Assembly (NCBI GenBank): GCA_019454045.1
Contig: SKCR01049632.1
Span: forward strand, 248,001 to 312,000
From: Zanthoxylum bungeanum
Lineage: Eukaryota; Streptophyta; Magnoliopsida; Sapindales; Rutaceae
DNA: 64,000 nucleotides
Direction of reading: 5' to 3'
Positions 1 to 8,932 of this stretch are shown here, piece after piece. Both the position numbers and the translations under genes were made by a program. How positions within the stretch are numbered: position 1 is the stretch's first letter; every line of letters begins with the position of its first letter. The notes under the pieces were generated by a model that was given only the letters and a program-made list of their open reading frames with translations, was not told the origin of the DNA and searched no databases.

Positions 1-544
1 TCCACATCGCCCCCGGTGACATTACTATGGCGGCTGCAGACAAGCCTTCAAGTTCTAGCTTTGTGCCTGAGGCTGTAAGCACTTTTCTTCCCTTTGTATA
101 ACTATCTCGGTTTTCAGTTGCTAACCTTTCTTTTGCAAATAGGTGCCCGATCCGTTCATGTAATCAGTCCAGAACATTTTGGATCGTCTTAATCGGCTGG
201 CCTCCACTCCGTCCCAGCCTTCCTCATCCTCAGCGTGAGCAACAACGGACCTAGAGGCCTTTCGAGAAGTCGTTCTTCAATACGCGTTCTTCGCTAGGCT
301 GGACAACGGTCAGGCTGCTCTGCCAGATAATATGCTTAAACTAGAGAGAGTTTCCTCTGAGTTGTCCCGACTGTTGGCTTCTCCTAATTTGCCTATACCA
401 GTAAATAATTGGATTTTCCTCTAAGGCTTCCATAATGAAGTAAAGGCTCTCATCCCTCGTTATCGATGTATATATAGCCAGAAGGCCTGGCTTCGTTCTT
501 CAGTTGCAAAGAAAGAAGGACTCAATGATTCCCTTAATGTTCTC
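1..544 (+). pseudogene. Decayed fragment of a transposon-associated protein gene
   Basis: From about 241 to 544 one plus-strand frame reads as protein-like sequence (DLEAFREVVLQYAFFARLDN near its start, GFHNEVKALIPRY later) with one in-frame stop at 422-424. Upstream, 75-142 looks like a small intron: it starts GTAAGC, is pyrimidine-rich and ends GCAAATAG. The frame runs directly into the LTR that starts at 545. I do not recognise the family with confidence. The style recalls the C-terminal part of repetitive plant proteins carried by transposons, such as plant mobile domain proteins, but that is a guess. The left end is cut by the window edge. Confidence 0.35.
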
Positions 545-1967
545 TGATGAGCGGAAAATATATCAATATTTACCGCCTATTTTACTTAATATTTTGCATA
601 GTTTCTCGAGTTTTGTAAATATTTTGATGTGTTTTGTGTTATTTTGTAGATAAATAAGATTTCAGGACTCAATGGAATCAACTTGGGGCTAAAACGGTGA
701 AAAAAGATAAAAAAAGGTAAAAATGGAAATTAGCGTCGAGACGCGCACACCTTCTGCATCGCGACGCGTCTCAGTTACTTTACTGCCGACACACGTCATC
801 ATGACGTCAACACAATTATTGATCTACCGACACGCGTTATCGCCACGTCATTACATATGTCATCACTCGCGTCATCATGATGTCAGCACCGCGACGCCAA
901 GTCTTCACGCATCGTGACGCCGAGCCAATAATCTGTCTGTAGACAGCCGCGTGCCACGTGTCAACATCTCATCAAAGCTGTGTACACGTATCAAAAATCA
1001 ATGCGGATTGCGACGCGTAAGCCTTCTGCTTCGCGACGCTCAAGGCCGAATTTTTCCTATAAATAGAAGCTGATTTCATTTGAATTCTTCATTCTTTATT
1101 CTGGAGAATTTCCTTAGAATACTAAGAAGAGAGTATCTTGTTTGTTTAATTTCAGTTTTCTTGTATTTAATTTTTATTTTAAGTAATAAATCTTTCTTTG
1201 TTTTACTATAAAGTATGAGTAGGCAACTTCTTTCTGCCGGGGTGAAAGGTAAAGCTTTTATTATTATAATTTAGATTAATCTCCATTAGTTATAATATAT
1301 AAATCATCTTAAAACCTGACTTAATGGGATACCGCCTTTATGGTCGGTTGGACCTAATTAAATTAATTTTAACCTGACGTAATTGGATACCGCCTTTATG
1401 GTCGGTTGAAATTAATTAAAATCTGACTTAATAAAGATACCACATATATGGTCGGTTGGTAATATAACACAGATTTATATATTATAATAAAGGAGATTTC
1501 TAAATTATAAGTAATAAAAATGGATCCATAACCCCAGTATTTTATTTTATTGTTTTATTTAACCTTTTTAATTTTCAAGTTTGTTTTATATTGTTTTATT
1601 TATTTATGTCTTTAGCATTCCTAGATATGTGTCGTAACTAAATACGTTGTCTGGGGTTGTGATGAAAATCAATATCAATTATTTAATAAATTGACTTTTC
1701 TTATGTCTTGTGTAATGTATTGGTTTATTTATTGAGTCTAGTACTTAATGCTTCTTGTTAACTGGGCACTAATAAGATTGATTTGGTAAACTTAAAATGA
1801 ACTTACAAAAAGGATTTTAGGTTTAGCCGTAGACTCAATAGCTCATAATCTCATACTCATTGAAGAGATTTCCTTAGAGGAAAGGAATATACCTGTTGGG
1901 CGGGGTAGCCATAGTTGGAATTTAAATTTAATGAATTCAGAGTTTCTTAATTAACATAGGAATATAG
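545..1967 (+). mobile_element. 3'-truncated LTR, Tat/Ogre-like family
   Basis: It begins TGATGAGCGGAAAATATATC, which is the inverted match of the right end of the complete solo LTR at 40761-42839. Similarity continues through the purine-rich start, a TATA-bearing 'cctataaatag' near 1059, a three-unit tandem repeat (about 1312-1465) and the block around 1840-1945. The two copies then diverge near 1967. The last roughly 400 bp of the LTR, including the conserved 3' end, are missing. The 5-mer ttctc lies just before the element (540-544) and again at the break (1968-1972), so it may be an odd insertion or chance. No coding sequence is seen inside; the ORF at 723-917 is not protein-like. Confidence 0.7.
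1312..1465 (+). repeat. Three-unit ~60-bp tandem repeat inside the LTR
   Basis: Three diverged copies of the block CCTGACTTAA - GGATACCGCC - TATGGTCGGTTG, separated by AT-rich spacers. The same three-unit array is present in reverse orientation in the solo LTR at about 41748-41915, so it is a family feature and not a local duplication. Confidence 0.7.
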
Positions 1968-1984
1968 TTCTCTTAATATCTGAT

Positions 1985-2678
1985 ATCTTGGTCGAATTGG
2001 CCTCCCCCAAAACCGAATTGATTTTGGAGAATCTCGGTCATTTAGTTCTCTTAATACATCGTTGCCATTGAATGGCACCCCTACAGGTGGTGGTTGTGAT
2101 TCCCTCACAAATGGGGCATGGTTTTGACCCTATCCTTGTAAACCTTGGGGCAACACTACCTCATGTTGTGTCATGTTCAGCCCTAGGTGTGGGCCAAAAC
2201 TAATGGGGTTTGTCCCTCATCGGGACATTGATGGGGCAACAATCCCTTGTGGAGGAGGAACATTGCTTGGTCCTGCCTCCGTTCGAGTTCCCCAATCTTA
2301 CTCAGAATTGTTTATCATGTCTAACGTAGGAGGTGAGATCCCAGACGGGATTGCCCCCCCATTTCTGGATTTTGCCATTAGCTCATTTAATGAACTCATA
2401 TGTTTGGCCATATTTTCAAAATGTGAATTGCTAATCGAAATGAACTTATCTATAACATGAGTATTTTGAAGTCTAACATGTTCGACTACGTTCTAGGTGA
2501 ATTCGCCAAACAATACGCGCATCACCTTAGGATTGAACTCCCTTATAGTGTCATAATTACTCGCTTATGCTAAACCCTCAAAATGGCCCACTACAGCCAG
2601 AACATGAGTTTGGTTGATTTGCTCCAATCCTCATTCCTCTGTACTCGAACCATTCTGAACATTCTTTTTCGGAGGCAT
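1985..2678 (-). pseudogene. Ty3/gypsy gag N-terminal remnant
   Basis: On the minus strand a start codon at 2678-2676 opens MPPKKNVQNGSSTEE followed by a stop. The same frame continues with several further stops and shifts. MPPK/MPPR starts are common in gypsy gag proteins. The minus-strand sequence just upstream (3210-3187) reads TTTTGCGACCACAGTGGGAGC, close to the primer-binding/leader motif of Tat-type gypsy elements. The reading is inactive. The leader between gag and the primer site is interrupted by the MITE at 2707-3186. Assignment below gypsy level is not safe. Confidence 0.5.
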
Positions 2679-2706
2679 CTTCACTTCTTGCACCAATTGC
2701 TCCCAC

Positions 2707-3186
2707 TAGGGGTGTTCATAGGGTCGAGTCAACCCGCGACCCGACCCGACCTGAGCGGGTTCACAAAAAATTTACAAAATTTTGACCCGACCCGACCATA
2801 AATTTTTCGGGTTGCACAACGGGTTTGATCCGCTTGACCCGACCCGACCCTATATAAATTTATTATTTTTCTAAAATTTTTATTATTTTTCTAAAATAGT
2901 TATTAGTATTTTTAAAGTTTTTACTATTATTTCATTTATTTATTACTTTTTTGTATTAAAACTTTATATAAATGATATTTTTGGGATATAAAATAACTAA
3001 TATTTATATTTCAAAATAATTAATTTATTTAAAAATAATAATTTTAAAATGACCCGACGACCCGACCCGAACCCGATCGGGTTCCACTTCTCCGAGACCC
3101 GACCCGCGACCTGATTTTCCCTTGACCCGACCCGATCGGGTCTAACAAAATTTCAAAAAACCCGACCCGACCCGTGAACACCCCTA
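2707..3186. mobile_element. hAT-type MITE (480 bp) with perfect 8-bp TSD
   Basis: Terminal inverted repeats TAGGGGTGTTCA / TGAACACCCCTA. The element is flanked on both sides by the identical 8-mer GCTCCCAC (2699-2706 and 3187-3194), the target-duplication length of hAT transposons. Subterminal regions are packed with ACCCGACCCG-type repeats in both orientations, and the middle is AT-rich. It has no transposase gene, so it would have been moved in trans. The minus-strand ORF at 3044-3322 is only a read-through of these repeats. Confidence 0.92.
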
Positions 3187-3210
3187 GCTCCCACTGTGGT
3201 CGCAAAAAAC

Positions 3211-3859
3211 TATTCGTACAATTTTTTATTAATACGCGTGTAAGGTTCCAAACCTCCTGAGACAAAGTCCCAGAAATGGGTGTTTGATTCCAAGAAAATG
3301 CCTCCAAGGGGCGCAAACACACAGATTACAACCCTAAGGATTATAATACTAAAAAAACATTAAACCTAAACTACTTGTTCATTTTGAGTATTTCTTTTTT
3401 CTTTTTCTTATCCTTTGTTACGCCTGAACCTTTTATAGTGTACAGTCCCGCTAATCGCTCAAGCAGTTTCGCTGTTTTCAGCCCATTAAACCCCTACGCT
3501 TCCTACTCACATGTAACTGCTAGATCATGCGTGCAACCGCTGGGTCATGCGTGCAACTACTGGGTTATTCTCTGATAACCGCTAGATCATGGGGATTACT
3601 GCCAGACTGTGCAATAACTGTTAGGTGAGCCTATTCGTAACTTGCCAACTATAAAGCACCTTCGCATATTCGTTCTTTTTTCATCGTTCTTCACTTATTG
3701 GAAGGTTCTTTCTTCGTTCTTTACGATTCCTTACCCATTGGTCGAATCATCCTGAGTTGAGTCATCTTGGATCAATTCCTTCATCATTCTTTATCCTAAA
3801 TGATGCCATGCCTTTTTGTCATTTAATAATTATTTTCCTGTTAACAACAATATAACACT
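3211..3859 (-). mobile_element. Minus-strand gypsy LTR remnant
   Basis: Upstream, on the minus strand, of the primer-site-like motif and gag remnant. Read on the minus strand it contains a TATA-like ACTATAAAAGG (plus coordinates about 3433-3444) and short tandem copies of GCACGCATGAYCYAGCRGTT between about 3515 and 3590. It ends just before the primer-site-like motif. The outer end is unclear; TGTTATATTG at 3858-3849 could be the LTR start. No gene is seen. Confidence 0.45.
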
Positions 3860-4275
3860 TGTTGGATCTCTACTTAAGAACTTTTGTTTTGAAAAATGTT
3901 ATATTTAATCAATCAATTTCGTACTCTATTTATAGGCGCCCAAGATTTTCTCCAAAAGACATACATTTTAGTCATACTTTTCTAAACCATCGTCTCATTG
4001 TCGTGCCAATGACACGGGCTTCATATTATCACGACAATGACTATTCATTATCGCGATAATATAAGTTTGGGTGCCTTTTTATATCAGCATCTCATTGTCA
4101 CGTCAATGAGTAACCATTGTCGCGATAATATGATTCAAAATGCAACTTTAAGTTTGAACCCTGCGACCTAACCGGGCAGGTCGATCCCCAATGCATCAAC
4201 GTAGGACAATAATCGAACCAACATGTCATATTATATAATATCTTACATTGATAGATTAATAATCTATTGTGTTAT

Positions 4276-4306
<31 letters not shown>

Positions 4307-4315
4307 CAATCCCCC
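3860..4315 (-). repeat. 3' LTR of deleted copia G
   Basis: About 456 bp, matching 5841-6312 along its length. It has a TA microsatellite near its minus-strand start and several 'CATTGTCRYG' variants. It also holds a perfect 14-bp palindrome ATTATCGCGATAAT (4047-4060). Confidence 0.8.
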
Positions 4316-4789
4316 ATTTGGTTAATTTATCAATTTAGAAATCAATATATGTTATAATGCATAAATAAATATGTTTTTCAACTTGAACCTATAGGTAGAA
4401 CCAATACTTCAAAGCATTAACAAAATTTAGGTTGACTATAGCATTGAACCTAGATGTTAAGGGTAAACATCAGAAGATGCAGTTCACACACAATAATAAT
4501 TGATTTTCGAAAGTTCTCGTAAATCAATCAGCACTTTTTACGGTCTTATGCCCTATCATTTTAGTGAAACATTTACAAAGATCAACCTCATACACTGTTA
4601 GAAGTGGCACCACTTCTCATGTTCACATAGGTGGAATTTCTTTCACCTTCTTAACTCCATTAAGAGTAAAACTTATCCTCCTTTATATAGTTGCTAAATA
4701 TTTCATTTAGTAACTCAGTCGCTAATCTATAACTAGTTATTACCCATTATACTTAAGGTCTATTAGTATAATAGAGTTAAGTTAGGTTC

Positions 4790-5045
4790 CCGTCATAGGT
4801 GACTAATTAAAGAAATATTTTCAAACTCTTCCCCATTGATGTTGTTCTGATTAAATCTCTCGAGAATACTTTAGTTAGTGGGTCTGCAAGATTGTTACAA
4901 GATCTCACATAAGTCACAATAACTACACCATCCGACAATAATTATCGTACATACTCATGTCTAGAATTTCCATTGTAGATCTTACTTAATGCTCTAGACA
5001 TAATAGCATCACTATCACAGTAGAAATAAATAAGCATCGGTTGTG
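4790..5045 (-). pseudogene. Copia RNase H tail remnant
   Basis: On the minus strand the translation shows the copia RNase H end motifs: CDSDAIMSRAL, YNGNSRHEYVR and SCNNLADPLTK, with one stop between them. 'LADPLTK' is the usual last motif of copia pol proteins. It stands close to the gag remnant because the rest of pol is deleted. Non-functional. Confidence 0.65.
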
Positions 5046-5210
5046 GCCATAACTTTATAACTAGTTATAAGTTTCTCAGTCACCATGTTTCTTTGCCTAC
5101 TCTTACCAAAGAAACAAACTCTAACTCCATAGTAAAGTAAGTTATGCATGTTTGTTTCTTGGAAGCCCAAGAAACAGCTCCTACAGCCAATGTAAATATC
5201 CAAATTTTGT

Positions 5211-5457
5211 CTCAAGAGTGCTCCATATTTCTTTTGGTGAAGACATCGAAATAAATAGATCATAGAGACGGTCTGACAGCGAGTTGAGATTATATCCTCT
5301 ACAAAGCACCATGTTTCTCTGTGTTGTATTTTGTCTCAAGAGCACTCCATATTTCTTTTGGCGAAGACATCAAAATAAATAGATCATAGAGATGGTCTAA
5401 CATCGAGTTGAGATTATGTCCTCTACAAAGCACCTTATTTCTCTGTGTTGTATTATG
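5211..5457 (-). repeat. 124-bp tandem duplication within copia gag remnant
   Basis: CTCAAGAGTGCTCC starts at 5211 and its copy CTCAAGAGCACTCC at 5335. The two units match with scattered substitutions, so the duplication is older than a fresh replication slip. Confidence 0.8.
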
Positions 5458-5640
5458 CCTCTTTAGTATTGTTGTTGTAAATTCAGCGGAATCATCAAGT
5501 TTTGATACAAGCAAATCTGGTAAACTCGGATCCAATATGTATGCAATCTTCAATGTTGTAAGAAGAAACATCATTTGTCCTTCCAACGGGTGGAGTTGGT
5601 GCCATCAAACTGATTAAAACGAACAACTTTTTGATTCATC
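5299..5640 (-). pseudogene. Copia gag N-terminal fragment
   Basis: Minus-strand ORF of 95 codons (5586-5299) with gag-type sequence: MEGQMMFLLTTLK, LCRGHNLNSMLDHLYDL and SPKEIWSALETKYN. The preceding codons (FDGTNSTRW) lie in another frame. These are signatures of the copia gag family with a UBN2/DUF4219-like N terminus. It is truncated and then joined to the duplicated segment and the RNase H tail. Confidence 0.7.
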
Positions 5641-5840
5641 ATCTTCACTTTATAGAATTCAAACTACACTCCATCGAATATTGCTCTAAATTACTAGGGA
5701 ACTTGTAGTTGGGAATCTATTTTTTTTAGGCGTGTAAGATACTTTCTTAGAGCAATACTTACCCCCACTATGTGTTGTAATGATTACGGAATAAATACAC
5801 TTTAAGATACAACAAAAATTTAGAGATACAACACAATAAT

Positions 5841-6312
5841 TGTTGGATCTCTATTTGAGAACTCTTTTTGTGAAAAATATTATATTTAATCAATCAATTT
5901 CATGCTCTATTTATAGGCAACCAAGACTTGCCTCCAAAAGACATTCTTTTTAGTCATGATTTTCTGAACCAGCGTCCCATTGTCGTGTCAATGACAAGCC
6001 ATTGTCACAACAATATGCACGAGCTTAATATTGTCGCGATAATGACTACTCATTAGCGCGACAATATAAGTCCGAGAGTCCTTTTGTATCAGCGTCTCAT
6101 TGTTGCGTCAATGAGTAACCATTGTCACGACAGTATGATTCATAATGCAACTTTAAGTTCGAACCCTGCGACCTAACCGGGCAGGTCGATCCCCGATGCG
6201 TCAACGTAAGGCAATAACCGAACCAACATGTCATATCATATAACATCTTACATTGATAGATTAATCATCTTTTGTTGAATATATATATATATATATATAT
6301 CCAAATTCAACC
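5841..6312 (-). repeat. 5' LTR of deleted copia G
   Basis: Matches 3860-4315. Its outer end reads GGTTGAATTTGG on the minus strand, against the intact TGTTAAATTTGG, so the terminal TG is mutated. It sits directly upstream of the receptor-kinase gene in the opposite orientation. Confidence 0.78.
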
Positions 6313-6403
6313 ACTCATATTCAAATAAATACATCATCTGTTGTTACTGAAAATCTGAAATATAAACAAACGTATCTTGTCTGCCCCGGAGTTCTCTTCA
6401 GCC

Positions 6404-8005
6404 ATGGCTATCAAGAACAATGCATGGTTCATGCTTTGTGCTCTCTTTATATGCTCTTCTCTCAAACCCCATTTCACTTTTGCAGCTCCTGACTCCATTT
6501 CTGCAAACCAATCTCTCTCTGGAGATCAAACAATTGTCTCTGCAGGTGGGGTTTTTGAACTACGCTTCTTCATGCCAGGTAACTCTTCAAACTACTACAT
6601 AGGCATGTGGTACAAAAAATTGTCTGAAAAGACCATAATTTGGGTAGCAAATCGAGAGAAACCAGTTTCTGATAAACATTCCTCATTACTAAGTATCTCA
6701 AACGGTAATTTAGTTCTTTTCAACGAGTCCAAAATGCCCATTTGGTCCACAAGTTTGAACTCTACTAATACAACTTCTTCTATTGAAGCAGTTCTTCTAG
6801 ATGAAGGTAATCTGGTTTTGAGAGATATGTCTAGTAATTTGTCAGATCCGTTATGGCAAAGTTTTGATCATTTGACTGATACATGGCTTCCCGGTATGAG
6901 GTTTGGAAGAAACAAACGGGAAGCAGACCCAATTGTCACTTCATGGAAAAATAAAGAAAATCCTGCACCTGGTCTCTTTTCCGTTGAGCTAGCCTCAGAT
7001 GGATCAGACCAATTTGTTTCAATGTGGAATGGGTCTGAACAATACTGGAGTAGTGGACTCTGGAATGGAATGAGTTTTGCCAACCTTCCTGAAATGATAA
7101 CTCATCAATATTTCGACTTCCAATATATTTCGGATGAAAAAGGGAAGTATATGGTTTATTCTGTTTCAAATTCTATGATAACTCGATCTGTCATTGATTC
7201 TTCCGGGCAGATCTTACAATTATTTTGGTTGGAGAATAGCAAGGCCTGGTTTCAGTTTTGGTCACAACCAAGACAACCTTGTGATGTTTATGCTTATTGT
7301 GGTGCATTCGGCAGCTGCAATGAGGGAAACCAGTCTTTCTGTGCTTGTCAGTCAGGTTTTAGGCCAAAATTAGAGAACGATTGGAACTTAATGCATGATT
7401 ATTCTGGTGGCTGTGTGAGGAGAACCCAACTGCAGTGTGAAAGTAATGTTGGTAGTGGAAATAGTGACCGGTTTCTAGCAAATCCTAGCATGGTATTGCC
7501 TAAACATCGACAATCTGTGGCAGTTGGTAGTGTCCAGGAATGTGAACGAACCTGCTTGAGTAACTGCTATTGCACAGCTTATGCTTATGAAGATAAAGCT
7601 TGTTCAGTTTGGATTGGAAGTCTCTTCAATCTGCAACAACTTGTACCAGGTGACACAAATGGGAAAACTATTTTTATCAAGCTTGCAGCTTCTGAGTTTT
7701 CAAGTTCGAGTAATAATAAGGGAAGAGTCATTGCTGGTGTTTTGGGTTCAGTGGTTCTTGTAGTTCTACTAGGCCTTGTTGGGTATGTATATGTGACAAA
7801 GAGAAAGAGTACGATGAAAGCAAGCAAATCATTGGAGGATGGTTCTTTGGTGGCATTTGCATACAAGGATTTGAAAAATGCAACAAAGAACTGTTGGAAA
7901 CAGCTGCAAAAGTGTGTGTGTGCATGTTGCAGCTGGCCAACTTGGCCAGCTGCAGGCAGTGTTTGGGAAGCTGGCAACTTTTGCCAGCTTGCTCAAACCG
8001 CGTGA
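6404..8005 (+). CDS. G-type lectin S-receptor-like kinase, N-terminal part (interrupted)
   Basis: ATG at 6404 opens MAIKNNAWFMLCALFICSS, a hydrophobic signal peptide; the open frame begins earlier at a TTG (6377) but has no ATG there. In order: bulb-type lectin domain (about residues 36-150, with IIWVANREKPVSD), S-locus glycoprotein domain (about 200-310), a cysteine-rich EGF-like stretch (CDVYAYCGAFGSC), a PAN/apple domain (about 335-415, CERTCLSNCYCTAYAY) and one transmembrane segment (about 442-465). The sequence resembles Arabidopsis At2g19130-type receptors, which are plasma-membrane kinases with an extracellular lectin. After residue 496 (codon AAC 7889-7891) the frame enters the 5' LTR of a copia element and ends 37 codons later at 8005. 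The truncated product would be a membrane receptor without a kinase. There are no stops or shifts before the insertion. Confidence 0.93.
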   Translation: MAIKNNAWFMLCALFICSSLKPHFTFAAPDSISANQSLSGDQTIVSAGGVFELRFFMPGNSSNYYIGMWYKKLSEKTIIWVANREKPVSDKHSSLLSISNGNLVLFNESKMPIWSTSLNSTNTTSSIEAVLLDEGNLVLRDMSSNLSDPLWQSFDHLTDTWLPGMRFGRNKREADPIVTSWKNKENPAPGLFSVELASDGSDQFVSMWNGSEQYWSSGLWNGMSFANLPEMITHQYFDFQYISDEKGKYMVYSVSNSMITRSVIDSSGQILQLFWLENSKAWFQFWSQPRQPCDVYAYCGAFGSCNEGNQSFCACQSGFRPKLENDWNLMHDYSGGCVRRTQLQCESNVGSGNSDRFLANPSMVLPKHRQSVAVGSVQECERTCLSNCYCTAYAYEDKACSVWIGSLFNLQQLVPGDTNGKTIFIKLAASEFSSSSNNKGRVIAGVLGSVVLVVLLGLVGYVYVTKRKSTMKASKSLEDGSLVAFAYKDLKNATKNCWKQLQKCVCACCSWPTWPAAGSVWEAGNFCQLAQTA

Positions 8006-8209
8006 CACTGTTCACGCGGTTTGAGCACTATAAAATGGAGCTCTGAGGATCATTAATTGGTATCCCAAATCGTGAGGGAAGATAGAGAGTAAAGTGTTTG
8101 AGAGTTTTTTGTAAAGCTTGGGTTGTAAGCTTTGTAATTCTTTTGTGAGTAAAATAAAAGAAGAATTTTCTCTCAATTCACCTCTATTATTGTGTGTTTA
8201 TTCACAACA
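7892..8209 (+). repeat. 5' LTR of copia F
   Basis: 318 bp, TGTTGGAAACAGC to TTCACAACA. It contains three successive palindromes, a TATA box (ACTATAAAAT at 8028-8037) and a polyadenylation-type AATAAA at 8153-8158. The last of these could end host-gene transcripts here. Confidence 0.96.
7929..8026 (+). promoter_or_regulatory. Palindrome cluster in the F LTR U3
   Basis: Three perfect inverted repeats lie upstream of the TATA box. First, GCAGCTGGCCAA / TTGGCCAGCTGC (7929-7940, 7942-7953). Second, AAGCTGGCAA / TTGCCAGCTT (7968-7977, 7981-7990). Third, GCTCAAACCGCGTGA / TCACGCGGTTTGAGC (7991-8005, 8012-8026). The last ends one or two bases before the TATA box. The same set is at 13095-13192 in the 3' LTR. 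They are candidate binding sites for dimeric regulators. Confidence 0.85.
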
Positions 8210-8211
8210 AG

Positions 8212-8223
8212 TGGTATCAGAGC
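8212..8223 (+). other. Primer-binding site of copia F
   Basis: TGGTATCAGAGC begins two bases after the 5' LTR. It matches the usual plant initiator-methionine tRNA 3' end, so it primes minus-strand cDNA. Confidence 0.95.
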
Positions 8224-8479
8224 TACGGTTCCACGGAGGGATCCCGAAATTCAGAAACGAAGTTTCGGTTCGGAAAATCGATTCCGACGAAAGTTGTCGA
8301 AAATCGAATTTGAGCATAGCATCAGACTTTTCACGGCGAGACGAGTACGGTGGTATTTTCCGGCGATCAAACGGAGGTCCCAGCACGCCTCACGCGCCGC
8401 ACGCGACGTCCAGATAGAAGCCCACGCGCCCGACGCGCAATCCACGCGCTCCACGCGCCAGCTTGAGGTTGAAGACGAC

Positions 8480-8634
8480 GCCACGTCAGCCGCCACGTGT
8501 CGCCCAGTCAGCGCACAGTCATCGCCACGTCAGCGCACAGTCAGCAGCCCAGTCATCCGCCACGTCAGCGCACAGTCAGCGCCACGTCAGCGCACAGTCA
8601 GCAGCCCAGTCAGCTGCCACGTCAGCGGTGCCTG
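8480..8634 (+). repeat. CACGTCAGCG-type leader repeats of F
   Basis: Interleaved short repeats (CGCCACGTCAGCGCACAGTC and CAGCAGCCCAGTC variants) in the untranslated leader. A weaker relative lies in element E (about 25195-25350). This array is not CRISPR-like: there are no unique spacers. Confidence 0.8.
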
Positions 8635-8644
8635 GTAAATTTCA

Positions 8645-8838
8645 GATAGGTCCCTGAACTTTCTGGAAATTACAATTTAGCCCCTATACTTTCAGAAATT
8701 TTCAATTTAGTCCCTGAACTTTTTGGAAATTGCAATATAGTCCCTGAACTTGTCCGTAACTTCATTTTGGCCCCTGAACTTTCGGAAATTGCACTTTGAC
8801 CCCTGTAATTTCTGGAATTTGTAATTTGGTCCCTGTGT
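8645..8838 (+). repeat. Six-unit ~31-bp leader tandem repeat of F
   Basis: Six diverged copies of a unit built as TCCCTGAACTTT - GGAAATT - CAATTTAG, ending about 95 bp before the gag-pol start. Only one or two degenerate units remain at 25378-25445 in element E. Confidence 0.85.
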
Positions 8839-8932
8839 CGGATTTTGACAAACGAAGTGTCATTTCCACCATTTTCGACCATTCCGGACGCAACGGTGAG
8901 GTCCGTTTTTTGAAATTCTGCTTAGAATTTTT

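Larger units (their letters stand above)
3860..6312 (-). mobile_element. Internally deleted copia retrotransposon (G)
   Basis: Two direct LTR copies (3860-4315 and 5841-6312) flank a 1.5-kb interior. On the minus strand the LTR reads TGTTAAATTTGG...GATCCAACA. The purine tract CCAAATGGGGGATTGT lies just before the 3' LTR (plus 4316-4331). Only the gag N-terminal part and the RNase H tail remain; protease, integrase and reverse transcriptase are gone. The right LTR ends about 92 bp upstream of the host receptor-kinase start codon. No clean target duplication was found (acact on the left, ccact or actca on the right). Confidence 0.8.

Noticed and set aside
3860..6312. Target duplication of element G
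   Set aside because: The flanking 5-mers do not match cleanly and one LTR end is mutated.
6377..6403. Upstream start for the receptor-kinase gene
   Set aside because: The open frame begins with TTG; the first ATG is at 6404 and is followed by a proper signal peptide.
7585..8015. Minus-strand ORFs opposite the receptor gene and F
   Set aside because: Shadows of strong coding frames on the plus strand; no protein-like features.
8212..8223. tRNA gene fragments (TGGTATCAGAGC sites)
   Set aside because: All such sites follow an LTR end by a few bases and are primer-binding sites; no cloverleaf is present.
8480..8838. CRISPR-like array
   Set aside because: Units are diverged, lack unique spacers of constant length and lie in a retrotransposon leader in a plant genome.
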